From positions 1 to 35,020 of the forward strand of contig NZ_BJVJ01000063.1 in the NCBI RefSeq assembly GCF_007989085.1: DNA of 35,020 nt. The letters run 5' to 3'. The position numbers and the translations under genes are program-made. A model generated the notes under the pieces. That model was not told where the DNA came from. It searched no databases and saw only the letters and a program-made list of their open reading frames with translations. Shown piece by piece: positions 14,364 through 22,913 of the stretch (the first letter of the stretch is position 1; every line of letters begins with the position of its first letter). Origin of the DNA: Pseudonocardia sulfidoxydans NBRC 16205. GTDB taxonomy: Bacteria > Actinomycetota > Actinomycetes > Mycobacteriales > Pseudonocardiaceae.

Positions 14364-16277
14364 ATGTGCGGACTGCTGGGACTGCTGACCGCCGGGGCCG
14401 ACGCAGCCGACCGGACCGGGCCGATCTCCGACGCGTTGCGCTGCATGCGTCACCGGGGACCCGACGAGAGCGGGACCTGGAACGATGCCGACGCGGTGTT
14501 CGGGTTCAACCGGTTGTCGATCATCGACGTGGAGCACTCGCACCAGCCGCTGAGCTACGCCGACGGCCGCTACACGATCGTCTTCAACGGCGAGATCTAC
14601 AACTACCTTGAGCTGCGCGCGGAGCTCGCGGAGAATCACGGTGCGACGTTCGCCACTGAGGGCGACACGGAGGCGATCGTCGCCGCCTACCACCACTGGG
14701 GCCCGGCGGCGGTGTCGCGGCTGCGCGGCATGTTCGCGTTCCTGATCTGGGACGCCCAGGAGCGCGTCCTGTTCTGCGCGCGCGACCCCTTCGGCATCAA
14801 GCCGCTCTACGTCGCGACGGGCCCGGTGGGCACCGCGTTCGCGAGCGAGAAGAAGTGCCTGGTGGAGCTGCTGGGCGAGCTCGGCCTCACCGCCGACCTC
14901 GATCCCGTTGCGCTGCAGCACTACCTGACGTTGCAGTACGCGCCGGAGCCCGGTTCGCTGCACCGCGCGATCCGCCGCGTCGAGTCCGGCACGCACGTCA
15001 CGGTCCGCCCCGGCGCGGAGCCCGACGTCGAGCGCTACTTCACGCCGTCGTTCCACGCGGGCGCCGGCACCGGCCCGGCCCTGCACGCGCGGATCGCGGC
15101 GACGCTGCGGGACTCCGTCGCCAAACACATGCGTGCCGACGTGACGGTGGGTGCGTTCCTGTCCGGCGGCATCGACTCGACGGCCATCGCGGCGCTGGCC
15201 AAGGAGCACAACCCCGACCTGATCACGTTCACCACGGGCTTCGAGCGGGAGGGCTACTCGGAGGTCGACGTCGCCGCCGAGTCGGCGGCGGCGATCGGGG
15301 TGCGCCACGTCGTCCGCACGGTGAAGCCCGACGAGATGATGGACGCGCTGCCGCTGATCGTCTGGTATCTCGACGACCCGGTGGCCGACCCGGCGCTGGT
15401 GCCGCTGTGGTTCATCGCCCGGGAGGCGCGCCGGCACGTGAAGGTCGTGCTGTCGGGCGAGGGCGCCGACGAGCTGTTCGGCGGCTACACGATCTACCGC
15501 GAGCCGCTGTCGCTCGCGCCGTTCGAGCGGGTCCCGGGGGCGCTGCGCGGGCTGCTGGGGCGCGCGTCGGCGCGGCTGCCCGAGGGCATGCGCGGCAAGG
15601 ACCTGCTGCGGCGCGGCTCGTTGCCGATGGAGCGTCGTTACTACGGCAACGCCCGCATCTTCCGCGACGACCAGCTGGCCGGGGTGCTGCGCCGGTACGA
15701 CCCGCGGCGCAGCCACACCGACGTGACGGCGGCGCACTACGCGGAGTCGGCGGGCTGGGACCCGGTGGCGCGCATGCAGCACGTCGACCTGTTCACGTGG
15801 CTGCGCGGCGACATCCTGGTCAAGGCCGACAAGATGACCATGGCCAACTCGCTGGAGCTGCGGGTGCCGTTCCTCGATCCCGAGGTGTTCGCGCTGGCCT
15901 CGGGGCTGCCGCGGTCGGAGAAGGTCACGGGCACCGACCGGTCGGGGACGACGAAGTACGCGCTGCGCCGCGCCCTGGAGGGCATCGTTCCCGCGCACGT
16001 GCTCAACCGTCGCAAGCTGGGGTTCCCGGTGCCGATCCGGCACTGGCTGCGCGACGAGATGTACGGCTGGGCGCGCGACATCGTCCGCGACTCGCAGGCC
16101 GACCACCTCGTCGACCTGGCCGCCGTGTCGCGGATGATCGACGCGCACCGCGAGGGCCCGATCGACCACAGCCGCCGGATCTGGACGTTGCTGGTCTTCC
16201 TGATCTGGCACGGCATCTTCGTCGAGGACCGCATCCGGCCGGAGATCCCGGAGCCCGCGTACCCGGTCGTGCTCTGA
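14364..16277 (+). CDS. asnB: Asparagine synthetase (glutamine-hydrolysing)
   Basis: Cytosolic enzyme making asparagine from aspartate, ATP and glutamine nitrogen, 637 residues. The catalytic Cys2 follows the initiator (MCGLLGLL), and the glutaminase half shows MRHRGPDESG, NRLSIID and FNGEIYNY. The synthetase half has the ATP pyrophosphatase loop FLSGGIDSTA (about 267-276) and the later GEGADELFGGY and KADKMTMANSLELRVPFLD stretches. It is complete. Only eight bases separate CATACT from the ATG and there is no Shine-Dalgarno, so it may be leaderless. The position divergent to ctaC matches mycobacterial Rv2201. In mycobacteria that homologue has also been linked to amidation of cell-wall precursors, so a role beyond free asparagine cannot be excluded. 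Confidence 0.95.
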   Translation: MCGLLGLLTAGADAADRTGPISDALRCMRHRGPDESGTWNDADAVFGFNRLSIIDVEHSHQPLSYADGRYTIVFNGEIYNYLELRAELAENHGATFATEGDTEAIVAAYHHWGPAAVSRLRGMFAFLIWDAQERVLFCARDPFGIKPLYVATGPVGTAFASEKKCLVELLGELGLTADLDPVALQHYLTLQYAPEPGSLHRAIRRVESGTHVTVRPGAEPDVERYFTPSFHAGAGTGPALHARIAATLRDSVAKHMRADVTVGAFLSGGIDSTAIAALAKEHNPDLITFTTGFEREGYSEVDVAAESAAAIGVRHVVRTVKPDEMMDALPLIVWYLDDPVADPALVPLWFIAREARRHVKVVLSGEGADELFGGYTIYREPLSLAPFERVPGALRGLLGRASARLPEGMRGKDLLRRGSLPMERRYYGNARIFRDDQLAGVLRRYDPRRSHTDVTAAHYAESAGWDPVARMQHVDLFTWLRGDILVKADKMTMANSLELRVPFLDPEVFALASGLPRSEKVTGTDRSGTTKYALRRALEGIVPAHVLNRRKLGFPVPIRHWLRDEMYGWARDIVRDSQADHLVDLAAVSRMIDAHREGPIDHSRRIWTLLVFLIWHGIFVEDRIRPEIPEPAYPVVL

Positions 16278-16331
16278 CCGCACCCGAAACTCGCTGGACG
16301 CGTGGGGCGCGACCGCAGGATCGTGACGGAC

Positions 16332-17336
16332 ATGACAACCGTCGCGGGCGTGCAGCTGACCCGGGTCGACGACGAGGCGGACCTGCGGGAGTGGTTCGAC
16401 GTCGGCGCGGCGTCGGTCACCCACGACCGGCCCGGTGACCCGGCACGGTCCTGGGCCGGGCTGGTGTCCGAGCTGACCCGGCCATGGCCGGGACGCGACG
16501 TCGAGCGCTGGCTCGCCCGCCGCGACGGGGAGGCGGTGGCCGCGCTGCGGCTGGCGCTGCCCAACCGCGACAACCTGTCGTCGGCGCTCGTCGAGTGCGA
16601 GGTGGCACCGGCGCGGCGGCGGCGTGGCCTGGGCCGCGCCCTGCTCGCCCACGCCGCCGACCGGGCCCGCGCGCACGACCGCACGCGGCTCATCGTCGAG
16701 GTCCGCGCCGGCGGTCCGGGCGACGTCCTGATGCGGGCGCTGGGGGCCCGGCCCGCGTTGCGCGACCAGCGCCGCCGGCTGCCGCTGCCGCCCGCCGACC
16801 CGGACGCGCTCGCGGCACTGGAGGCCGCGGCAGTCGCCGCGTCGGTGGGCTACACCCTGGTCGGCTGGACCGGGGCCACGCCCGACGAGCACGTCGACGA
16901 CATCGCCCGGCTGACCGCGCAGATGTCCACCGACGCGCCGTTCGACGACCTGCACTGGGAGCCCGAGACCTACGACGCCGACCGGATCCGGGAGGCCGAC
17001 GCCGCGTTCGTGAGCCACGGGATGGTGCCGCTGGTCACGGCGGTTCGCGTCGGCGCCGACGGTCCGCTCGTGGCGTACTCGACGCTGTTCCACCGGGCCG
17101 AGACCCCGTGGCACGCGGGCCAGGGCGACACGCTCGTCGAGTCCGCCCACCGCGGGCACCGGCTCGGGATGCGGGTCAAGCTGGCCAACCTCACGCGGCT
17201 GCGGGAGTACGCGCCGCAGGTCACGGCCGTCGACACCTGGAACGCGGACAGCAACCCGTGGATGGTGTCGATCAACGAGGCGATGGGGTTCCGCCCCTAC
17301 GACGCGTGGACGGAGTGGGAGCTCGACCTGGTGTGA
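16332..17336 (+). CDS. Tandem GNAT-domain N-acetyltransferase
   Basis: Acetyl-CoA-dependent acyltransferase of 334 residues with two GNAT domains. The first (about 1-150) has the acetyl-CoA loop in CEVAPARRRRGLGRALLAHA. The second (about 165-334) has a degenerate equivalent, VESAHRGHRLGMRVKLANL, and a typical C-terminal TWNADSNPWMVSINEAMGFRPYDAWTEWEL. In the general layout it resembles mycothiol-synthase-like tandem proteins but lacks clear MshD features. ATG 16332 is chosen over GTG 16302 or GTG 16323 as the first codon before protein-like sequence. It follows asnB by 54 bases, same strand. The substrate is unknown. Confidence 0.85.
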   Translation: MTTVAGVQLTRVDDEADLREWFDVGAASVTHDRPGDPARSWAGLVSELTRPWPGRDVERWLARRDGEAVAALRLALPNRDNLSSALVECEVAPARRRRGLGRALLAHAADRARAHDRTRLIVEVRAGGPGDVLMRALGARPALRDQRRRLPLPPADPDALAALEAAAVAASVGYTLVGWTGATPDEHVDDIARLTAQMSTDAPFDDLHWEPETYDADRIREADAAFVSHGMVPLVTAVRVGADGPLVAYSTLFHRAETPWHAGQGDTLVESAHRGHRLGMRVKLANLTRLREYAPQVTAVDTWNADSNPWMVSINEAMGFRPYDAWTEWELDLV

Positions 17337-17422
17337 GGGGGCCGACACCTCCGGTTATCCATACCCTGTGAAGACCGGCGGCCCGGCCTCCCCCGGCGCG
17401 CCGGAGCGGGTGGACTGGGGTC

Positions 17423-18442
17423 ATGACGCCTCCTGCGACGTCCACCCTCCCGCCCCCGGCCCGCACCCCGCAGCCGCTGACCGACGGCCGCCGCAGCGGT
17501 CTCGAACACGCCCTGGTCCTCACGTTCGTCGCGGTCCCGCTGCTGGCGCTGGTCGCCGCCGTCCCGCTCGCGTGGGGCTGGGGCCTGTCCGTCGCCGACG
17601 TCGTGATCGCGCTCGTGTTCTACGTCGTCAGCGGGCTCGGGGTGACGGTGGGGTTCCACCGCTACTTCACGCACGGCTCGTTCAAGGCGAACCGGCCGCT
17701 GCGGATCGCGCTGGCGGTCGCGGGCAGCCTCGCGTTCCAGGGCACCGTCACCGGCTGGGTGGCCGACCACCGCCGCCATCACGCGTTCTCCGACAAGGCG
17801 GGCGACCCGCACTCGCCGTGGCTGTTCGGCACCGGGCCGCGCGCGCTGGCCCGCGGGATGTGGCACGCGCACGTCGGCTGGCTGTTCGAGCGTGACCGCA
17901 CCAACGCCGCCCGTTTCGCCCCGGACCTGCTGGCCGACCGTGACATCGTCCGCGTCGACAAGGCGTTCCTGCCGTTGGCGATCGCGTCCCTCGTGCTGCC
18001 CGGCGTCGTCGGCGGGCTGGTCACGTGGTCGTTCGCGGGCGCGCTGACGGCGGTCTTCTGGGCCGGGCTCGTCCGGATCGCGCTGCTGCACCACGTGACG
18101 TGGTCGATCAACTCGATCTGCCACATGTGGGGCGACCGGCCCTTCGCGGCCCGCGACCGGTCGGTCAACGTGTGGTGGCTGGCGATCGCGTCGTTCGGCG
18201 AGTCCTGGCACAACCTTCACCACGCCGACCCGACGTGTGCCCGCCACGGCGTGAAACGCGGCCAGGTCGACCTCTCGGCCCTGGTGATCCGCGGCTTCGA
18301 GAAGGCCGGCTGGGCGACAGCGGTGCGCTGGCCGACGCCGCGGCGCCTCGAGCGGCTCGGCGCTCAGGCCAGCACGCGCAGGGCCGCCGGGCGCACCGTG
18401 ACCGTCACCGATCCCGACGCCAGCGGCTCGCCGTCGGCGTGA
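17423..18442 (+). CDS. Membrane acyl-CoA/fatty acid desaturase (delta-9 type)
   Basis: Di-iron membrane desaturase that would insert a cis double bond into fatty acyl chains, 339 residues. All three histidine boxes are present: HRYFTH (79-84), HRRHH (116-120) and HNLHH (263-267). Hydrophobic segments around 32-52, 58-75, 94-112 and 185-230 fit the four-helix topology. SINSICHMWGDRPF is typical of stearoyl-CoA desaturase-like enzymes (mycobacterial DesA3 type). The frame runs 79 bases into the 3' end of the convergent diacylglycerol kinase gene, so the last ~26 residues (after RLERLGA) are probably a variable tail. The ATG has only a weak GGGG sequence before it. It likely shapes membrane lipid unsaturation beside the glycerolipid genes. 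Confidence 0.92.
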   Translation: MTPPATSTLPPPARTPQPLTDGRRSGLEHALVLTFVAVPLLALVAAVPLAWGWGLSVADVVIALVFYVVSGLGVTVGFHRYFTHGSFKANRPLRIALAVAGSLAFQGTVTGWVADHRRHHAFSDKAGDPHSPWLFGTGPRALARGMWHAHVGWLFERDRTNAARFAPDLLADRDIVRVDKAFLPLAIASLVLPGVVGGLVTWSFAGALTAVFWAGLVRIALLHHVTWSINSICHMWGDRPFAARDRSVNVWWLAIASFGESWHNLHHADPTCARHGVKRGQVDLSALVIRGFEKAGWATAVRWPTPRRLERLGAQASTRRAAGRTVTVTDPDASGSPSA

Positions 18443-19224
18443 ACGGGCAGCGGACGGTCGGCCGTGAGCGTGACCGTCCGCGCCCGCCGGACCTCCACGT
18501 CGTCCCTGCCGACATGGGAACCGTCGTAGACGTGGCGCAGCGCCGCGAGCAGCGCCCAGCGCGACGAGTCCCGGATCATCAGGACGTCGAGCAGCCCGTC
18601 GTCGACCTCGGCGCTGGGCACGATGTGCATGCCGGCGCCGTACCAGCCGGAGTTGGCGACGACGACCGACCAGCCCCGCTCGGCCCACTCGACGCCGTCG
18701 AGAGTCAGCCGGAAACCTGCTGGTCGCGACGTGAGCAGCGCCCGCACCGCCGCGTATTGGTAGACGGCGCCGCCTGGCACCCGCGGCCGGGCGGCGACGA
18801 TCTCCGAGGCCACCGAGTCGACGCCGGCGTACACGCTGCCCAGCACGGTGCGCCCGGCCGCCTCGATGACGTCGACGGCGCGTTCGTGCCCCTTCTCGAC
18901 GACCGCGGCAGCCCCGGCCACGTCGGTGGGCAGGCCGAGCTGGCGGGCGAAGTCGTTGCCACGTCCGACTCCCACGATGCCCAGCAACCCACCGGTGTCC
19001 GCGACCGCTCCGGCGACGACGCCGGCGTGCCCGTCCCCGCCGACGGCGAGCACGGTCCGCCCGCCCTTCGCGGCGGCCGCGGCCAGCTCCCGGGCATGGG
19101 CACCGTCGCGACCCGCGACGACCTCGACACTGCCCCGGGGCAGCGCCGTGACCAGCTCGGCGGCCACCCGCCCCCCGGCACCGCGCCCCGCGGCCGGGTT
19201 GACGACCGCGGTGTACAGCCTCAC
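18364..19224 (-). CDS. Diacylglycerol kinase family protein (Rv2252-like)
   Basis: Soluble lipid kinase of the DAGK catalytic family, expected to make phosphatidic acid from diacylglycerol and ATP, 286 residues. The nucleotide loop is VGGDGHAG (61-68), with His where Thr is common. VGRGNDFARQLGLP follows at 86-99. The C-terminal lobe has SGWYGAGMHIVPSAEVDDGLLDV and HADGEPL, both typical. GTG 19224 is the start: its first base pairs overlap the TGA of the upstream flavoprotein gene (GTGA), indicating translational coupling. The order matches Rv2251-Rv2252, where I recall Rv2252 being tied to phosphatidylinositol mannoside supply. The 3' end overlaps the convergent desaturase by 79 bases. Confidence 0.9.
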   Translation of the reverse strand: MRLYTAVVNPAAGRGAGGRVAAELVTALPRGSVEVVAGRDGAHARELAAAAAKGGRTVLAVGGDGHAGVVAGAVADTGGLLGIVGVGRGNDFARQLGLPTDVAGAAAVVEKGHERAVDVIEAAGRTVLGSVYAGVDSVASEIVAARPRVPGGAVYQYAAVRALLTSRPAGFRLTLDGVEWAERGWSVVVANSGWYGAGMHIVPSAEVDDGLLDVLMIRDSSRWALLAALRHVYDGSHVGRDDVEVRRARTVTLTADRPLPVHADGEPLASGSVTVTVRPAALRVLA

Positions 19225-20813
19225 GGCACGAGCACGCCGGGGTTGAGGATGCCCGCGGGGTCGAGCCGGGCCTTCACCGCGCGCAGCACCTCGACGCCCA
19301 GCGGCCCGATCTCGCGCTCCAGCCACGGCCGGTGCTCCGCGCCGACGCCGTGGTGGTGGGTGATCGTGCCGCCGCCCGCGACGATCGCGTCGGTGGCCGC
19401 CGTCTTGGCCACCGCCCACTGCGCGACGGGGTCGTCGGCCGCCTTCGCGACGACGGTGAAATACAGCGACGCGCCCGTCGGGTAGACGTGCGAGACGTGG
19501 CACATCACCAGCGGTGGGGTGTCCTGCGCCGACAGCGACGACACCAGCGCCGCGGTGACGGACTCCTTGAGCGCCACCAGGTTCGACCAGTTCGTGGCCG
19601 TCTCGCACGTCTCGGCGATCGCGCCGGCACCGAGGAGCGCGTCGCGCAGGTACGGGGCGTCGAAGCGGCCCTCGGCCCAGGTCTCGCCGACGGCGTCGTC
19701 GAGGCAGGCACCCCCGGCCGCGGCGAGCGCGTCGGCGCCGGCGGCGGCGAGCGCGTCGACGCCCGTCCCGCCGGGGACGCCGTCGTAGCCCGCGATCACG
19801 AGGCAGCCGCCCGCCTCCCGGCCGTGCAGGACGGCGTCGACACCGGTCTCGGCCTCGTCGGAGAGCCGCAGGACCGTCGGCAACGGGCCGCGTTGGGCGA
19901 GCTCGCGCAGCGCGGTGGCGCCCTCGGCGAACGAGCCGAACCGCCAGCCCTGGTACACCGACTTCTGCGGCGCGGGGTGCACGCGCAGCGTCAGCTCGGT
20001 GATCACACCGAACGCGCCCTCGGAGCCGAGGACGAGCTGGCGCAGGTCGGGCCCGGCGGCCGACGCCGGGCCGCGGCCCAGCTCGAGCGTGCCCTCCGGG
20101 GTGGCGACGGTCAGCGCGAGGACCATCTCGTCGAAACGGCCGTAGCCCGCCGACGCCTGGCCGGCCGACCGGGTCGCCGCGAACCCGCCGAGGCGGGCGT
20201 ACTCGTAGGACTGCGGGAAGTGACCGAGGGTGAACCCCTTGGCGCCCAACAGCTCCTCGGCCTCGACGGCGAGCGTCCCGGCACGGAACGTCGCCGTCAG
20301 CGACTCCGTGTCGAGCGACACCAGCCCGGTGAGCCTGCGGACGTCGAGCGTGACGAGACCACCGAAGCCCTCACGCCGGGCGGCCAGCCCGCCGACCACC
20401 GACGTTCCACCCGCGAACGGGACCACCGCGACGTGGCGGCGCGCGCACGCCCCGAGGACACCGACGACCTCGTTGTGCGTGCCGGGCAGCACCACGGCGT
20501 CCGGGGCGTCCGGGGCGTCGCCGGAGCGCAGCCGCAGCAGGTCGGCCGTCGAGCGGCCGGCGGCGTGCTTGACCCGCGCGTCGTGGTGGGTGTGCAGGTT
20601 GGGCGGGCCGACGAACATCGCGAGCTCGGTGGCCACCGCCGGGTCCAGCTCGGACTCGGGCAGGCGGACCTGCGCGATCGGGACCGGTGTCCCATCGGCG
20701 GGTTGCACGCCCAGCGCCTGTTCCAGCAGGGTGAGCACGGCGGGTGGCAGGGTGACGGCTTTCCCCGGGTCTCCCCAGCCGGACCAGAGCATGTCGCGAC
20801 GACGCGGCTTCAC
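19221..20813 (-). CDS. FAD-linked oxidase, alkylglycerone-phosphate synthase-like
   Basis: Flavoprotein of the VAO/PCMH fold, 530 residues, closest in motifs to alkyl-dihydroxyacetone-phosphate synthase (the ether-bond-forming enzyme). The N-terminus MLWSGWGDPGK resembles the WWGWGD opening of that family. The FAD-binding PP-loop is VVPFAGGTSVVGGL (130-142). SHVYPTGASLYF (441-452, Tyr444 and Tyr451) and THHHGVGAEHR (485-495, three His) correspond to the Tyr and His-triplet signatures that I recall as essential in the mammalian enzyme. It ends RLDPAGILNPGVL. GTG 20813 is preferred; ATG 20792 is possible. It is the first gene of a two-gene operon with the diacylglycerol kinase and diverges from a TetR gene across 16 bases. 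Mycobacterial Rv2251 is the syntenic relative. The actual reaction is unproven. Confidence 0.85.
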   Translation of the reverse strand: MKPRRRDMLWSGWGDPGKAVTLPPAVLTLLEQALGVQPADGTPVPIAQVRLPESELDPAVATELAMFVGPPNLHTHHDARVKHAAGRSTADLLRLRSGDAPDAPDAVVLPGTHNEVVGVLGACARRHVAVVPFAGGTSVVGGLAARREGFGGLVTLDVRRLTGLVSLDTESLTATFRAGTLAVEAEELLGAKGFTLGHFPQSYEYARLGGFAATRSAGQASAGYGRFDEMVLALTVATPEGTLELGRGPASAAGPDLRQLVLGSEGAFGVITELTLRVHPAPQKSVYQGWRFGSFAEGATALRELAQRGPLPTVLRLSDEAETGVDAVLHGREAGGCLVIAGYDGVPGGTGVDALAAAGADALAAAGGACLDDAVGETWAEGRFDAPYLRDALLGAGAIAETCETATNWSNLVALKESVTAALVSSLSAQDTPPLVMCHVSHVYPTGASLYFTVVAKAADDPVAQWAVAKTAATDAIVAGGGTITHHHGVGAEHRPWLEREIGPLGVEVLRAVKARLDPAGILNPGVLVP

Positions 20814-20816
20814 CGT

Positions 20817-20822
20817 TACACT
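20817..20822 (+). promoter_or_regulatory. -10 box TACACT for a leaderless TetR mRNA
   Basis: TACACT (TANNNT) is followed by seven bases and GTG 20830. The hexamer overlaps TGTGAC direct repeats spaced seven bases apart (20822-20834) that are a possible binding site for the regulator. The same 16-base gap must serve the divergent flavoprotein gene. Confidence 0.5.
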
Positions 20823-20829
20823 GTGACAT

Positions 20830-21414
20830 GTGACGTCCAGTCGTAACAAGTCGGGCGTGGTCACCCGACTCGACGACGCAGCGGTCCTCGACGCGGCCCG
20901 CGCCTGTGTGCTCGACGTCGGGGTCCGCCGCACCACCCTGTCCGACGTCGCCCGCCGCGCCGGCGTCTCCCGCATGTCGCTCTACCGCCGCTGGGACGGC
21001 GTCGACGCCCTCGTCGGCGACCTGCTCACCCGCGACCTGCTCGCCGCCGCCACCGGCCCTCTGGGAACGGACCGGGCCACGATCGTCACCCACGCCGTCG
21101 AGGTCTGCGAGACCCTGCGCCGCCATCGGCTCGTCCGCAAGATCGTCGACGTCGACCCCGAGCTCCTGCTCCCCTACCTGCTCCGCCGCCGCGGCCGCAG
21201 CAGCGACGCACTCCTCGCCCTGCTCACCGACGCGCTGACCGCCGCACAGGACGGCGGCACCGTCCGCGACGGCGACACGGCCGTCCTCGCCCGGTTCGTG
21301 CTGCTCACCGCCCAGTCCTACGTCCTGTCCGCCGGTGCCGTCACCGCCGGGACCCCCGCCGCGCAGCTGCCCACCGAACTGCACGCCCTCCTCGACGGCT
21401 ACCTGCGGCCATGA
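20830..21414 (+). CDS. TetR-family regulator of the glycerolipid locus
   Basis: Predicted DNA-binding repressor, 194 residues. The helix-turn-helix is TTLSDVARRAGVSRMSLYRRWDGVDALVGDLLTRD (about 35-69); the remainder is helical and ligand-binding by analogy. The GTG start is supported by a -10 box seven bases upstream. Its TGA overlaps the ATG of the glycerol-3-phosphate dehydrogenase gene (ATGA), so the two are translated together. It is divergent from the alkylglycerone-phosphate-synthase-like/diacylglycerol kinase operon, so it probably controls both arms. It corresponds in position to Rv2250c. The effector could be a glycerolipid intermediate or acyl-CoA; that is inference. Confidence 0.9.
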   Translation: MTSSRNKSGVVTRLDDAAVLDAARACVLDVGVRRTTLSDVARRAGVSRMSLYRRWDGVDALVGDLLTRDLLAAATGPLGTDRATIVTHAVEVCETLRRHRLVRKIVDVDPELLLPYLLRRRGRSSDALLALLTDALTAAQDGGTVRDGDTAVLARFVLLTAQSYVLSAGAVTAGTPAAQLPTELHALLDGYLRP

Positions 21415-22895
21415 CCGGCACCGCCCTGCACGCCGCCCGCCGCGAACGCGAGCTCGTCGCACTCGGCGGCGGCGAGGTCGTCGACCTGCTCGTCGTCGGT
21501 CTCGGCGTCACCGGCACCGGAGTCGCGCTCGACGCCGCGAGCCGGGGCCTCACCGTCGCCGCCGTCGACGCCCACGACCTCGCCTTCGGCACCTCCCGCT
21601 GGAGCTCCAAGCTCGTCCACGGCGGACTGCGCTACCTCGCCTCCGGCCGCATCGGCGTCGCGTTCGCCAGCATGCGTGAACGCCGCGTCCTCCTCGAAAC
21701 CGTTGCGCCCCATCTCGTCCGCCCCCTGCCGATGGTGCTGCCCGGCGACGGACGCCGCGCCCTGCTCACCGGTGCCGGCCTGCGCGGCGCCCAACTGCTC
21801 TCCCGCGCCGCCGGCACCCACCGCGACACCCTGCCCCCGCCCCGGCGCATCCGCGCCGCCGAGGCCCGGCAGCTCGTCCCCGCGCTGCGCGACACCGGTG
21901 AAGGCGCCTGGCTCTCCTACGACGGACAGCTCGTCGACGACGCGCGCCTCGTCGTCGCACTCGCCCGCACCGCCGCCGGGCACGGCGCGAAGATCCTCAC
22001 CCGCTGCCGCGCCCTCAACGTCGCCGCCGACGGCGCCCTCGTCCACGACACCGTCGCCGACGCCCCCGTCCGGCTGCGCGCCCGCGCCGTCGTCAACGCC
22101 GCCGGGGTGTGGGCGGGCGGGCTCGTCGACGGCATCACCCTGCGCCCCTCACGCGGCAGCCACGTCGTGCTGCCCGCCGCCGCGCTCGGCAACCCCGCCG
22201 GCGCACTCACCGTCCCCATCGACGGGTCGCTCTCCCGCTACGCCTTCGCCCTCCCCCAGCCCGACGGGCTCGTCCACCTGGGGATCACCGACGAACCCGT
22301 CGACGGACCCGTCCCCGACGTGCCCGAGCCCACCGAACACGAGATCACCTTCCTGCTCGACGTCCTCAACGCAGCCCTCGCCACGCCCGTGCGGCGCGAC
22401 CAGGTCCTCGGCGCCTACGCCGGGCTGCGCCCGCTGCTCGACGACGGCCGCCACAGCGGCGCCGACCTCTCCCGCAGACACGCCGTCCTCACCTCGCCGT
22501 CGGGGGTCGTGACGGTCGTCGGCGGCAAGCTGACCACCTACCGCGCCATGGCCGCCGACGCCGTCGACGCCGCGGGCACCGCCCGGGGGTTGTCGGCCGG
22601 GCCGAGCCGCACCGCCACGTTGGCGCTGGTCGGGGCCGGGCCCGTGCCCGCCGGGGTGCCGCCGCGGCTCGCGGCGCGCTACGGCAGCGAGGCCGCCGAC
22701 GTCGCCGGCTGCGGCGACACCGACACGATCGCCGAGCAGGTGCCCGTCAGCCCCGCCGAGCTGCGCTGGGGCGTCACCCACGAGCTGGCCCTCGACGTCG
22801 ACGACCTCCTCGACCGCCGCACCCGCGTCGGCCTCGTCCCCTCCCGCCGCGCGGTCGCCGAACCCGCTGCCAGAGCAGCCCTCGACCGGTCGTGA
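21411..22895 (+). CDS. glpD: Aerobic glycerol-3-phosphate dehydrogenase
   Basis: FAD enzyme oxidising sn-glycerol-3-phosphate to dihydroxyacetone phosphate and passing electrons to quinone at the membrane surface, 494 residues. The dinucleotide loop DLLVVGLGVTGTGVALDAA is at 25-43. The family signature is GTSRWSSKLVHGGLRYL (60-76), and VVNAAGVWAGGLVD and VVTVVGGKLTTYRAMA are the second FAD-contact and C-terminal signatures. It is at the short end for GlpD, with a brief C-terminal helical domain (ELRWGVTHELALDVDDLLDRRTR) that is nevertheless complete. The ATG overlaps the TetR stop by four bases. It matches mycobacterial glpD1 (Rv2249c) by context. Its product DHAP is the backbone needed by the divergent alkylglycerone-phosphate-synthase-like enzyme. 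Confidence 0.92.
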   Translation: MTGTALHAARRERELVALGGGEVVDLLVVGLGVTGTGVALDAASRGLTVAAVDAHDLAFGTSRWSSKLVHGGLRYLASGRIGVAFASMRERRVLLETVAPHLVRPLPMVLPGDGRRALLTGAGLRGAQLLSRAAGTHRDTLPPPRRIRAAEARQLVPALRDTGEGAWLSYDGQLVDDARLVVALARTAAGHGAKILTRCRALNVAADGALVHDTVADAPVRLRARAVVNAAGVWAGGLVDGITLRPSRGSHVVLPAAALGNPAGALTVPIDGSLSRYAFALPQPDGLVHLGITDEPVDGPVPDVPEPTEHEITFLLDVLNAALATPVRRDQVLGAYAGLRPLLDDGRHSGADLSRRHAVLTSPSGVVTVVGGKLTTYRAMAADAVDAAGTARGLSAGPSRTATLALVGAGPVPAGVPPRLAARYGSEAADVAGCGDTDTIAEQVPVSPAELRWGVTHELALDVDDLLDRRTRVGLVPSRRAVAEPAARAALDRS

Positions 22896-22913
22896 GTGGC
22901 GCCGCGCCGCAAA

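Noticed and set aside
14286..17348. A 1,020-codon open frame on the minus strand across asnB and the GNAT gene
   Set aside because: It is antisense to two clearly recognised proteins. Its translation is dominated by Arg, Val, His, Asp and Gln repeats typical of the wrong frame in GC-rich DNA, and it has no domain signature.
17354..17362. TTATCCATA before the desaturase gene as a DnaA box
   Set aside because: It differs from the E. coli consensus by one base and from the actinobacterial TTGTCCACA by more, and it is a single copy.
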